Assembly (NCBI GenBank): GCA_964581825.1
Contig: CAZORB010000001.1
Coordinates: forward strand, 42,932-106,931
Length of the DNA: 64,000 nucleotides
Direction: 5' to 3'
Source: SYIM01 sp964581825
GTDB lineage: Bacteria; Pseudomonadota; Gammaproteobacteria; Burkholderiales; Burkholderiaceae_E
The notes below the pieces were generated by a model, which ran no database searches, was not told the DNA's origin, and saw only the letters and a program-made list of their open reading frames with translations. Shown here in pieces: positions 18,135-26,494 of this stretch. The translations under genes were made by a program, and so were the position numbers. Positions within the stretch are counted from its first letter, which is position 1. Every line of letters begins with the position of its first letter.

Positions 18135-18800
18135 ATGAAAGTCGTCGCCACCACACGAAAAGAGCAGGGATCGAGTGCGAGCCGCCGCCTGCGTCGTAGC
18201 CATCAGGTTCCGGGCATCCTCTATGGCGGAACCGATCAGCAGCCCACGCCAATCGCCATCGAGCACAACCCGCTCTATCACGCGCTGCGCGTCGAGGCTT
18301 TCCACTCTTCCATCCTCGAGATGGAGCTCGACGGCCGCTCCGAGCAGGTGCTGTTGCGCGATATCCAGTGGCATCCGTACCGCCAGCAGGTCATGCACAT
18401 CGACTTCCAGCGCGTAGCGCCCGATCGGCCGATTCACATGCGGGTACCGCTGCACTTCCGTAACCAGGAAGCCTCGCCTGCGGTCAAGCAGTCGGCGGGT
18501 ATCGTCGGCCATGTGCTCACCGAAATCGACATCACCTGCCTGCCCAAAGACCTGCCTGGCTTTATTGATGTCGACCTCAGCGGTCTCGAAGCCGGTAAGC
18601 CGCTGCATGTGCGCGACATCCGCTTCCCAGAGGGCGTGTCGCCGGTGCTGCGCAGCAAGGAAAACCCGGTCATCGTCACAGTCACGATTCCGGGCGCAGA
18701 AGAGGCGCCGTCCGAGTCGGCAGCTGCCGCACCCGCTGCCGCCAAAGGCGCACCCGCTGCCAAGGCGGCGCCCGCAGCCAAGCCCGCCGCCAAGAAGTAA
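18135..18800 (+). CDS. rplY: 50S ribosomal protein L25, general stress (Ctc) form
   Basis: The 221-residue protein has the L25 5S rRNA-binding domain (residues ~1-90, RKEQGSSASRRLRRSHQVPGILYG) and the C-terminal TL5/Ctc domain (~95-190). It ends in an Ala/Pro/Lys-rich tail of about 30 residues. The ATG follows a strong ribosome site, AAAGGAG, nine bases upstream. The two-domain form is standard outside enteric bacteria. Confidence 0.96.
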   Translation: MKVVATTRKEQGSSASRRLRRSHQVPGILYGGTDQQPTPIAIEHNPLYHALRVEAFHSSILEMELDGRSEQVLLRDIQWHPYRQQVMHIDFQRVAPDRPIHMRVPLHFRNQEASPAVKQSAGIVGHVLTEIDITCLPKDLPGFIDVDLSGLEAGKPLHVRDIRFPEGVSPVLRSKENPVIVTVTIPGAEEAPSESAAAAPAAAKGAPAAKAAPAAKPAAKK

Positions 18801-18819
18801 CGCACTGACGGCTGGCTTA

Positions 18820-18853
18820 TCGCCACGGGGCGCCCATGCGGCCCCTGTGGCGA
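18820..18853 (+). other. Strong hairpin between rplY and pth
   Basis: TCGCCACGGGGC (18820-18831) can pair with GCCCCTGTGGCGA (18841-18853) around a 9-base loop, with a single bulged T. No T-run follows, so it does not look like a standard terminator. It ends seven bases before the pth ATG, in the region that should carry its ribosome site. Confidence 0.45.
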
Positions 18854-18860
18854 CACTGCA

Positions 18861-19454
18861 ATGAACGGTATCCGTCTGATTGCCGGCCTCGGCAATGTCG
18901 GCCCTGAGTACGACGACACCCGGCATAACGCAGGCTTCTGGTTTGTCGATGCGCTCGCACGGGCGCACTCGGCTTCGTTTTCACGCCAGAGCAAATTTTT
19001 TGGTGATGTCGCACGAATCACCGCGGCAGGCGAGCCGGTTTACCTGATCAAGCCCACCACCTTCATGAACCGCTCAGGCCAGGCGGTCGCAGCGCTTGCC
19101 GGCTTTTATAGGGTGACGCCTGAGTCCATTCTGGTGGTGCACGATGAACTCGATCTGATGCCTGGAATGGCCAAGCTGAAGCAGGGTGGCGGTCATGCGG
19201 GTCACAACGGCCTGAAGGACATCACCGCCAGGCTGGGGTCGGCCGAGTTCTGGCGGATGCGACTCGGTATTGGTCATCCACGCACGCTCGCGCTCGAGCA
19301 GGCGGTGGTCGACTTCGTGCTGCATCGTCCCTCTCGAGACGATCGCGCAAAAATTGATCAGGCGATTGATGCGGGGCTCGATGCCGTTCCCGATCTGCTT
19401 GCCGGACGTCTCGAGCAAGCGATGAAGCGGCTGCATACCGCACCACGGAGCTGA
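18861..19454 (+). CDS. pth: Peptidyl-tRNA hydrolase
   Basis: The 197-residue enzyme releases peptides from stalled peptidyl-tRNA. It has IAGLGNVGPEYDDTRHNAGF with the catalytic His22, the FMNRSGQAV segment (residues ~72-80) with the substrate-binding Asn, and HDELD followed by KLKQGGGHAGHNGLKDI. It follows rplY, as is usual, and converges on a nucleotidase gene four bases beyond its stop. Confidence 0.96.
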   Translation: MNGIRLIAGLGNVGPEYDDTRHNAGFWFVDALARAHSASFSRQSKFFGDVARITAAGEPVYLIKPTTFMNRSGQAVAALAGFYRVTPESILVVHDELDLMPGMAKLKQGGGHAGHNGLKDITARLGSAEFWRMRLGIGHPRTLALEQAVVDFVLHRPSRDDRAKIDQAIDAGLDAVPDLLAGRLEQAMKRLHTAPRS

Positions 19455-19458
19455 CCCG

Positions 19459-20400
19459 CTAACGGTGTTCGTTGGCGACGCCCGCCGGTACATGCCCCGC
19501 TGGACCAAAGCGCGCGGCCTGCTGAACATGGCCGGTCTGGTCATCAAAAAAGAAATCGGGCTCGAACTCTTTCAGAAATGGGCCCTTGCCCAGCCCACCC
19601 AGAAACATCGCCTCATCCACGCCTACACCCCAGGCCATGAGCGTGCGGATTGCGCGTTCATGCGCAGGCGCGCTCCGCGCGGTAACGAGTGCGGTTCGGA
19701 TTCGCATCGTCGGGGCATTCGAGCCCGCCATGCGCAGCCTGTGCAGCGCCTCGAGGAGGGGCTTGAAAGGTCCTGGCGGTAATGGGCTCGCGGCGCGATC
19801 CGCCTCGTGGCGCTGGAATGCATCCAGGCCATTGGCCTGAAACACGCGCTCGGATTCATCCGAGAACAACACCGCGTCGCCGTCGAAGGCGATTCGAATT
19901 TCATCGGGATGCGACTCAGAGGCCTTGACCGATTCGGGGAACACGCGCGCGGCAGGAAATCCCGCAATCAGCGCGGCGCGCACGTCGTCGGCATTGGCTG
20001 ACAGGAACAGGTTGGCTGCAAGCGGCACCAGATAGGGCCAGGGCGTTCGTCCGCTGGTAAAGACGCCTCGCTCAAGCCGCAAGCCTTCATGGCGTGCTGA
20101 ACGAAACACACGCAGACCGCTCACCGGATCATTTCGAGACAACACCACCACCTCGATACGCCGAGCCTGCGGCGCACAATCAGGCGCATCGAACGCCAGC
20201 AGCTTTTTCACCAGCGCATGGGCAACGCCTGGCGAGGCGGGCTGCTCGAGCCGATCGCGCTGGAGCGCCATGTAGGCCTGTGCGTCGCCCCCCTCGAACA
20301 CGCGATTTTCTTCCTCGAAATCGAATACCGCGCGCGAAGAAATCGCAACGACCAGCTTACCGTCCAGAGTGGGTGCCATGATGCTCGCTAGGTTAGGCAT
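19459..20400 (-). CDS. Cytosolic 5'-nucleotidase, NT5C1 family
   Basis: From the ATG at 20400 the product is 313 residues. The opening LVVAISSRAVFDFEEENRVFE resembles the N-terminal signature of the cytosolic IA-type 5'-nucleotidase family, which also occurs in bacteria. Further family-like stretches are VVLSRNDPVSGLRVFRS and IRIAFDGDAVLFSDESERVF, the latter carrying the aspartates of a HAD-type site. It probably dephosphorylates nucleoside monophosphates. The ATG at 20379 is an alternative. No genes of nucleotide metabolism other than prs are nearby. Confidence 0.8.
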   Translation of the reverse strand: MPNLASIMAPTLDGKLVVAISSRAVFDFEEENRVFEGGDAQAYMALQRDRLEQPASPGVAHALVKKLLAFDAPDCAPQARRIEVVVLSRNDPVSGLRVFRSARHEGLRLERGVFTSGRTPWPYLVPLAANLFLSANADDVRAALIAGFPAARVFPESVKASESHPDEIRIAFDGDAVLFSDESERVFQANGLDAFQRHEADRAASPLPPGPFKPLLEALHRLRMAGSNAPTMRIRTALVTARSAPAHERAIRTLMAWGVGVDEAMFLGGLGKGPFLKEFEPDFFFDDQTGHVQQAARFGPAGHVPAGVANEHR

Positions 20401-20513
20401 TGTTGGCGAACGATGCAATCTCGTCGCCCTGCGGCATTGATCTGGACTGCTGCCTTGACCCGAACCCGCAAGCAGCGCTACCGTCAGCGTCCTTCTGAAA
20501 GCAAGGTATTGCA

Positions 20514-21230
20514 ATGACCCTCGCCGACCCCGACCAGGTACCGCTGATTGCCGACGAACTGGATGAGCTCAATGCCATCGCCCGGCTCGATGCACAGCGC
20601 ATCATCGAACTGGGCTGCGGCCCGGCGCAGATGGCCCGCCGGCTCATCACGCGGTTTCCGCGCTGTTCCATCGCAGCGCTTGAGATCGACGCGGTCCAAC
20701 ATCGCAAGAACATCGCCAGCCCACAGCCCGGTATCGAGTTCATCGAGTCGGGCGCGCAGGCGGTGCCGTTTGCCGATGCGAGCTTTGATCTGGCGATCAT
20801 GCTGAAGTCGCTGCACCATGTGCCCATGCCCATGATCGGCCAGGCGATCGGCGAGGTCGCTCGGGTGCTCAAGCCGGGCGGTCTGTTCTATGTCTCCGAG
20901 CCCGTCTACGGCGGCGCGTTCAACTCGCTGATCCGGCTCTTCAACGACGAGGGCGTGGTGCGCGCGGCAGCGCAGAAGGCGCTCGATGACGCCTTGTCAC
21001 AGGCCGGCCGCTGGGAGCAGGTGAGCAACCGGCGCTTCGGGCTCTCCAGCACCTTTGCCAATTTCGAGGAATTCGAAACCAAGCAGATGCGGCCGAGCTA
21101 CGCGGACCATCGGCTCGACGACGACAAAATCGCTGAAGTGCGCACAGCATTCGCGCCCTTCATGGGGCCAGGCGGCGCAAGCTTCGTCCGGCCGCTCCAC
21201 GTCAGGGTGTTGCGCCGGCTCGCGGGCTGA
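20514..21230 (+). CDS. Class I SAM-dependent methyltransferase
   Basis: The 238-residue protein has the SAM-binding glycine motif RIIELGCGPAQMARRL (residues ~30-45), the acidic IAALEID at the end of beta-2, and FDLAIMLKSLHHVPM followed by VLKPGGLFYVSEPVYGG. This is the Methyltransf_11 pattern. The substrate cannot be told from the sequence. It is divergent from the nucleotidase gene and has no informative partner. Confidence 0.8.
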   Translation: MTLADPDQVPLIADELDELNAIARLDAQRIIELGCGPAQMARRLITRFPRCSIAALEIDAVQHRKNIASPQPGIEFIESGAQAVPFADASFDLAIMLKSLHHVPMPMIGQAIGEVARVLKPGGLFYVSEPVYGGAFNSLIRLFNDEGVVRAAAQKALDDALSQAGRWEQVSNRRFGLSSTFANFEEFETKQMRPSYADHRLDDDKIAEVRTAFAPFMGPGGASFVRPLHVRVLRRLAG

Positions 21231-21297
21231 TTCGGGTCAGTACAATGACGCTCCTCGCCGCGGTACGGTCACCGCGAGCAGCTCCGAAGGAATTGTC

Positions 21298-22392
21298 ATG
21301 TCGCTCAAATGCGGAATCGTCGGCCTACCCAACGTCGGCAAGTCCACGCTCTTCAACGCGCTGACCAAAGCCGGGATCGCCGCAGAAAACTATCCCTTCT
21401 GCACGATCGAGCCGAATGTTGGCATCGTCGAAGTCCCCGATCCGCGCCTGGCGGCGCTCGCCGGGCTGGTGAAACCTCAGCGCGTGATGCCTGCCACGGT
21501 TGAGTTTGTTGACATCGCCGGGCTGGTAGCCGGTGCCTCCAAAGGCGAAGGGCTGGGCAATCAGTTCCTCGCCAATATCCGCGAAACCGATGCGATCGTA
21601 CATGTGGTGCGCTGCTTTGAAGACAGCAACGTGATCCACGTGAGCGGCAAGATCGATCCGCTCTCCGATATCGAGATCATCAACACCGAGCTGGCGCTTG
21701 CCGATCTGGCCACCGTCGACAAGGCGCTGGTGCGCTACACCAAGGTGGCGCGAGCAGGCGGCGACAAAGAGGCGCAGCGGCTGGTCGCCGTGCTCGAAAA
21801 ATGTCTTGTCGTGCTCAACGAGGCCAAGCCCGTGCGCTCGCTCGACCTGTACGACGAAGAAAAAGCAGTGTTGAAGCCACTCTGTCTGATCACGGCCAAG
21901 CCCACGATGTACGTGGCGAACGTAAAAGAAGGGGGCTTCACCAACAATCCGCACCTTGAAGCGGTCATGCGGCATGCGGCGACCGAAAACTCGGTCGTGG
22001 TACCGGTGTGCGCCGCGATCGAGGCCGAAATTGCCGATCTGTCCGATGACGACAAGATGGTGTTCCTGTCAGACATTGGTATGGAAGAGCCGGGCCTGAA
22101 CCGCGTGATTCGCGCAGCATTCAAGCTGCTGGGCCTGCAAACCTACTTCACCGCCGGCGAAAAAGAGGTGCGGGCCTGGACTGTACGTGTTGGCGCCACC
22201 GCCCCCCAGGCGGCTGGCGTGATTCACACCGACTTCGAACGCGGCTTTATCCGTGCCGAAACCATCGCTTACGACGACTACATCGCGTGCAAGGGCGAAA
22301 ACGGCGCCAAAGACAAAGGCAAGATGCGCCTGGAAGGCAAAGACTACGTGCTGCGCGATGGCGATGTGATGCATTTCCGGTTCAACGTCTGA
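21298..22392 (+). CDS. ychF: Redox-regulated ATPase YchF (Obg-like)
   Basis: The 364-residue protein starts at ATG 21298 with SLKCGIVGLPNVGKSTLFNA, the P-loop at residues 8-16. The NxxE motif typical of YchF replaces NKxD, explaining its preference for ATP. A coiled-coil insert (~residues 125-200) and a C-terminal TGS domain ending in GDVMHFRFNV complete the family layout. It binds ribosomes and is linked to oxidative stress. The frame stays open upstream of 21298, but that part overlaps the methyltransferase. Confidence 0.96.
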   Translation: MSLKCGIVGLPNVGKSTLFNALTKAGIAAENYPFCTIEPNVGIVEVPDPRLAALAGLVKPQRVMPATVEFVDIAGLVAGASKGEGLGNQFLANIRETDAIVHVVRCFEDSNVIHVSGKIDPLSDIEIINTELALADLATVDKALVRYTKVARAGGDKEAQRLVAVLEKCLVVLNEAKPVRSLDLYDEEKAVLKPLCLITAKPTMYVANVKEGGFTNNPHLEAVMRHAATENSVVVPVCAAIEAEIADLSDDDKMVFLSDIGMEEPGLNRVIRAAFKLLGLQTYFTAGEKEVRAWTVRVGATAPQAAGVIHTDFERGFIRAETIAYDDYIACKGENGAKDKGKMRLEGKDYVLRDGDVMHFRFNV

Positions 22393-22427
22393 TCCAAACA
22401 TTCGACCCAAACCTCAGGACCCTTCGA

Positions 22428-23225
22428 ATGAACTTTCCAAACTACGCCACGCTCAAGCTCGAGATGATCGAGCCGCATGTGCTCCTCATCACCCTGAACC
22501 GTCCGGAAGTTGCCAACGCCATCAACACCCAGATGGGTCATGACATGCTCGATTTGTGGCGCAGGCTCACCGACGATGCGGGTGATGTGCGCTGCGCCAT
22601 TCTCACGGGTGCTGGCGAAAAAATATTCTGCGCGGGCGGCGACCTGAAAGAGCGAAATGGCATGACCAAGCAGCAGTGGGTCGCGCAACATGAGCTGTTT
22701 GAGCGTGCCTATTGGACGCTGGTAGAAGTGCCGGTGCCCATCATTGCGGCCATCAATGGTCATGCCTATGCTGGCGGACTTGAAACCGCGCTGGCCTGTG
22801 ATTTTCTCTATGCAACCAGCACCGCGCGCTTTGCCCTCACCGAGGTATCGATCGGCATCATGCCGGGCGGCGGCGGCACGCAAAACCTGCCGCGTGCGGT
22901 GGGCGAGCGCCGCGCGAAAGAAATCATTCTTACCGCCAAGCCCTTCAGCGCGCAGCAGGCCGCTGAATGGGGACTGGTCAATCGCGTCTGCGAGCCGGCC
23001 GAGCTCATGCCTGCAGTGCTGGAAACAGCGCGCGCCATTGCGGGTAACGCGCCGCTCTCGGTTCGCCAGGCGAAAAAATCAATTCATTTCGGCCTGCAGA
23101 TGGAACTCAAAACCGCCTACCGGTTTGAAGTCGAGGCGTACAACCACCTGATCGAAACCGAAGACCGCTACGAGGGAATTCGCGCGTTCAACGAAAAAAG
23201 AAAGCCTGTCTTCAAAGGCAAGTAA
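22428..23225 (+). CDS. Enoyl-CoA hydratase/isomerase family protein
   Basis: A 265-residue crotonase-fold protein. The oxyanion-hole segment AGGDLKERNGM and the two catalytic glutamates in YAGGLETALACD and FALTEVSIGIMPGGGGTQNLP are present, so true hydratase activity is likely. It would hydrate a 2-enoyl-CoA during fatty or aromatic acid breakdown. The acyl-CoA dehydrogenase 17 bases downstream, with its own GGAGG ribosome site, should supply or use the same class of intermediate. The chain specificity is unknown. Confidence 0.88.
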   Translation: MNFPNYATLKLEMIEPHVLLITLNRPEVANAINTQMGHDMLDLWRRLTDDAGDVRCAILTGAGEKIFCAGGDLKERNGMTKQQWVAQHELFERAYWTLVEVPVPIIAAINGHAYAGGLETALACDFLYATSTARFALTEVSIGIMPGGGGTQNLPRAVGERRAKEIILTAKPFSAQQAAEWGLVNRVCEPAELMPAVLETARAIAGNAPLSVRQAKKSIHFGLQMELKTAYRFEVEAYNHLIETEDRYEGIRAFNEKRKPVFKGK

Positions 23226-23242
23226 ACGGAGGAGATCAAACC

Positions 23243-24445
23243 ATGGGGTCACATCAGGCAAGCGCCGCCGATCAGGCAGGTGTCAGCATTCCGCTGGGCG
23301 AAGACTACCCCGACATCCGGGAAAGCGTACGCCGCATCTGCCAGGATTTTCCCGGCAAATACTGGCGTGATCTGGAGGCACGCGAAGCGTACCCCTCCGA
23401 GTTTGTTCAGGCGATGACGGATGCCGGCTATCTGGCAGCGCTCATCCCCGAAGAATATGGTGGTGCGGGCCTGCCGCTACGCGCTGCCTCCATCATCCTG
23501 GAAGAAATCCATGCAGAGGGCTGCAGCGCGGCAGCCGCGCATGCGCAGATGTACATCATGGGTACGCTGCTTCGCCACGGCTCAGAAGAACAGAAACGTC
23601 GATACCTGCCGAAAATCGCCAGCGGCGAGCTTCGCCTGCAGGCCTTTGGTGTCACCGAGCCCACCACTGGCTCTGACACCACCCGGCTAAAGACCCGCGC
23701 AGTGCGCGATGGGGATCACTATGTGATTCATGGTCAAAAGGTCTGGACCTCGCGCGCCTTGTATTCCGACCTGATGCTGCTGCTTGCGCGCACCACGCCG
23801 CTTGATGAGGTTAAGAAGAAAACCGAAGGGCTTTCGGTATTTTTGGTTGATATTCGGGAATGCCTGGGCAAAGGGTTGGAGATAAGGCCCTTAAAGGCCA
23901 TGACCAATCACAACACCACCGAAGTGTTTTTCGAGGGTGCTCGGGTACCTGCCGAGAATCTCATTGGCGAAGAGGGCAAAGGCTTTCGCTACATTCTTGA
24001 CGGCATGAACGCTGAACGCATTCTGGTGTCATCCGAATCGATTGGTGATGCTCGCTGGTTCATCCGTACCGCATCCAAATATGCGAGCGAGCGCGTCGTC
24101 TTCAATCGGCCTATCGGCCAGAATCAGGGCATCCAGTTTCCGATCGCGCGCGCTTATGCGGAAACCCAGGCGGCCGATCTGATGCTGCGCAAGGCGGCTG
24201 CGCTATTCGAAGCGGGTTTGCCCTGCGGGGATGACGCCAACATCGCCAAACTTCTGGCCTCGGAAGCGTCATGGCATGCGGCGGAAGCCTGCATGCAGAC
24301 CCATGGCGGATTTGGCTATGCGCGCGAATACGACGTTGAACGCAAGTGGCGCGAGGCGCGCATCCAGCAGATCGCCCCCATTTCAACCAATATGGTGCTT
24401 GCGTATATCGGCGAGCACGTATTGGGCATGCCGCGCTCGTACTGA
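23243..24445 (+). CDS. Acyl-CoA dehydrogenase family flavoprotein
   Basis: The 400-residue protein has the three ACAD domains: an alpha N-terminal domain, a mid beta domain with the FAD motif LQAFGVTEPTTGSDTTRLKT (~residues 130-150) and VWTSRA, and a helical C-terminal domain. The usual catalytic-Glu motif near the C-terminus (YEGTSE) is replaced by QQIAPISTN, so the base may come from another position, as in isovaleryl-CoA dehydrogenases, or the reaction may differ. The start at 23243 has GGAGG ten bases upstream. It pairs with the hydratase gene before it. Confidence 0.88.
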   Translation: MGSHQASAADQAGVSIPLGEDYPDIRESVRRICQDFPGKYWRDLEAREAYPSEFVQAMTDAGYLAALIPEEYGGAGLPLRAASIILEEIHAEGCSAAAAHAQMYIMGTLLRHGSEEQKRRYLPKIASGELRLQAFGVTEPTTGSDTTRLKTRAVRDGDHYVIHGQKVWTSRALYSDLMLLLARTTPLDEVKKKTEGLSVFLVDIRECLGKGLEIRPLKAMTNHNTTEVFFEGARVPAENLIGEEGKGFRYILDGMNAERILVSSESIGDARWFIRTASKYASERVVFNRPIGQNQGIQFPIARAYAETQAADLMLRKAAALFEAGLPCGDDANIAKLLASEASWHAAEACMQTHGGFGYAREYDVERKWREARIQQIAPISTNMVLAYIGEHVLGMPRSY

Positions 24446-24464
24446 ACTACCGCTTCGCCTCAGG

Positions 24465-24501
24465 GGCTGCGCGCCGCCCGGGTGGGGAGGGCGCCGCAGC
24501 C
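24465..24501. terminator. Possible hairpin between convergent genes
   Basis: GGCTGCG (24465-24471) pairs with CGCAGCC (24495-24501), and further GC pairing is possible inside. It lies between the acyl-CoA dehydrogenase stop and the end of the leftward racemase-family gene. No T-run follows on the rightward strand, so it is only a weak terminator candidate. Confidence 0.33.
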
Positions 24502-24526
24502 TTGTCGTACAGTGCTCGCGAAGCTG

Positions 24527-25270
24527 TCAGTGGAACTCAAGCAGCGAGCCGTAGCCGGCCATTCTGTCCTGAATGCCGCAGGTACGAAGCGCATGCCAGT
24601 AGGTGGCGGTGTTGATGGCGATGACGGGTTTGCCCAAGAAGAGCTCAGCCGCCGCCGCCAGGCGAATCATCGACAGATTGGTACCTACCTGCACGATGGC
24701 ATCGACATCATCGCTATCGAGCTCGCGGATGGCCTTGCGGCACATCTCATCAGTACTGTGGGCGATCAGCACAGGGCTCGGGCGCTTCAGGCAAAGATCG
24801 CGTACCACCGTGAAACCGCTGTCCTCATAGAAGCGACGCACCTGCTCGTTTGCCACCTCGAAATAAGGCGACAGGAACGCAATACGCTTGGCGCCCAGCG
24901 TCTCGAGCGCGGCGGCGGTGGCAAACGAGCCGCAGGACACGCCCACCCCCGCATGTTCGGACAGCTGCTTGACGTAGGCCTCGGCGCCTTTGCGCCCATC
25001 CCAGAACGTGGTGGCCGACATGCCCATGACCAGATACTGCATTTCGCAGCTTTTCAGCACGTCGATTGCCGCCAGCGTTTCGCCCATGATGGCCTTCACC
25101 AGCCGAAGAAAGTCTTCGTTGTTGTTGACGGGCATGTTGGGAATGATGATTCGGCTGTAGTGGTTGGTGACACCAATGGGCCGAAGGTCGTCGAAGTCAG
25201 GCTGAACGATGGTGTTGGTGGACGGGCCGGTAACCCCAAAGATCTTCCGATAGCCAAGGTGGTCGGGCAT
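24527..25270 (-). CDS. Asp/Glu racemase superfamily protein (maleate isomerase / arylmalonate decarboxylase-like)
   Basis: The 247-residue protein has the two-lobe layout of this superfamily: LVMGMSATTFWDG (lobe 1), GVSCGSFATAAALETLGAKRIAFLSPY between lobes, and VQVGTNLSMIRLAAAAELFLGKPVIAINTATYWHALR (lobe 2). Family members use a cysteine in one or both lobes to move a proton or stabilise an enediolate. By eye, the positions that normally hold these cysteines read Gly-Met-Ser and Gly-Thr-Asn here. The only nearby Cys, in VSCGSF, is at a different place. The substrate is unknown. It is followed leftward by nothing in the same direction; the PEP mutase-family gene lies upstream, 99 bases away on the same strand. 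Confidence 0.75.
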   Translation of the reverse strand: MPDHLGYRKIFGVTGPSTNTIVQPDFDDLRPIGVTNHYSRIIIPNMPVNNNEDFLRLVKAIMGETLAAIDVLKSCEMQYLVMGMSATTFWDGRKGAEAYVKQLSEHAGVGVSCGSFATAAALETLGAKRIAFLSPYFEVANEQVRRFYEDSGFTVVRDLCLKRPSPVLIAHSTDEMCRKAIRELDSDDVDAIVQVGTNLSMIRLAAAAELFLGKPVIAINTATYWHALRTCGIQDRMAGYGSLLEFH

Positions 25271-25369
25271 GGTGTGCTCCCTTGATACGGCGCGGCCGAG
25301 CGCGCCGGTTGGTAAATGGGCCGTGCCGATGGCTCAGCCCCGATGCTTGCTGCCTGCGGAAAAAGAGCG

Positions 25370-26278
25370 TCAGCCCTCCGAGTCGGCATGCGCCTTGTCG
25401 AAGCCTGCAACCCAGTCGAAACCCATCATCTGCGAAAACTCAGGGAAGGGGTAGAGCGGCTGCGTCATACCTGCCGTTGAGCCATCGCGCTGAAGCTTCT
25501 CGTACACCGAACGTACCGCCGCCCCCGTGGCGAGAAACGCCGCTGCAGGGAAAATTGCAAGCGAATAGCCGATCTCGGAGAGGGCCTGCGCGGTGAGCAC
25601 AGGTGTACGTCCACCATCGACCATGTTGGCCACCAGCGGCAGATCAAATGAGCGACCGAGCTTTCTCATCTCCTCTTCCGACTCTGGGCTTTCGATGAAC
25701 AGCATGTCGGCGCCTGCACGCGCATACACCTCGGCGCGGCGCATGGCCTCGTCCAGGCCCAGCGTGGTGCGTGCATCGGTGCGCGCGATGATCAGAAAAT
25801 TCGGGTCGTTGCGGGTTTCAACCGCCACCCGGATTTTGGCGGCCATTTCCTCAGCGCTGACCACCTTGCGGCCTAGCATGTGGCCACATTTCTTGGGGAA
25901 CTGCTGGTCTTCGAGCTGGATCGCGCAGGCACCCGCTGCCTCATAACCGCGCACCGTGTGCATCACGTTAAGCAGGCCGCCATAACCGGTATCACCATCG
26001 CAAATCATGGGCGTAGAAGTGATGGTGGCGAACTGGGCAACCCGGTTGACCATATCGGTATAGGTGGCGATTCCGGCATCGGGCAAACCCATGTACGAGG
26101 CCACTGTGCCGTAGCCAGTCATGTAGAGCGCCTCAAAACCCATGGAGTCGGCGATCTTTGCCGAAATCATCTCGAACACGCCGGGGGCGATCGTGAGCTT
26201 GCCGCGTCGGATTCTCGAGCGCAGCAGCGCCCGGCGTTCGGCGTTGGAAAGCGTGTTCAAGCCCTGTTTGATCATCAT
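25370..26278 (-). CDS. Isocitrate lyase / PEP mutase family enzyme
   Basis: The 302-residue TIM-barrel protein carries GDTGYGG (~residues 95-101), the metal-binding LEDQQFPKKCGH with catalytic Cys131, and IIARTDA. The PKKCGH loop marks C-C lyases such as 2-methylisocitrate lyase, dimethylmalate lyase or oxaloacetate decarboxylase, and argues against a phosphonate mutase. The start at 26278, or the adjacent ATG at 26275, has AAAGGC upstream. It probably shares a transcript with the racemase-family gene, suggesting a pathway for a branched or substituted dicarboxylate. Confidence 0.82.
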   Translation of the reverse strand: MMIKQGLNTLSNAERRALLRSRIRRGKLTIAPGVFEMISAKIADSMGFEALYMTGYGTVASYMGLPDAGIATYTDMVNRVAQFATITSTPMICDGDTGYGGLLNVMHTVRGYEAAGACAIQLEDQQFPKKCGHMLGRKVVSAEEMAAKIRVAVETRNDPNFLIIARTDARTTLGLDEAMRRAEVYARAGADMLFIESPESEEEMRKLGRSFDLPLVANMVDGGRTPVLTAQALSEIGYSLAIFPAAAFLATGAAVRSVYEKLQRDGSTAGMTQPLYPFPEFSQMMGFDWVAGFDKAHADSEG

Positions 26279-26346
26279 GTTGCCTTTCGTCACTGGTTTC
26301 GAATGAACTGCCGGTCGATTCGCGGCGGCCGCTCTGCAATGTACAC

Positions 26347-26376
26347 AAAATGCGCGCACCTGTAGGCGGAAGTCAA
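26347..26376 (-). promoter_or_regulatory. Candidate promoter for the lyase-racemase pair
   Basis: Reading leftward, TTGACT (26376-26371) and CATTTT (26352-26347) are spaced by 18 bases. They lie about 70 bases ahead of the lyase start, inside the 216-base gap shared with divergent ogt. The -35 matches at five of six positions; the -10 is weaker. Confidence 0.38.
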
Positions 26377-26494
26377 CCCACCGTCTCTCAGATGCGCCGG
26401 AGCCGCGCGGGTCTGCGAAGGGCTCCTAAACCGAGGTGCGCTCGGAATCAGCTAGAGTTGCAAACACAGGATAACTAGCCGGAGGAGAACTCGG

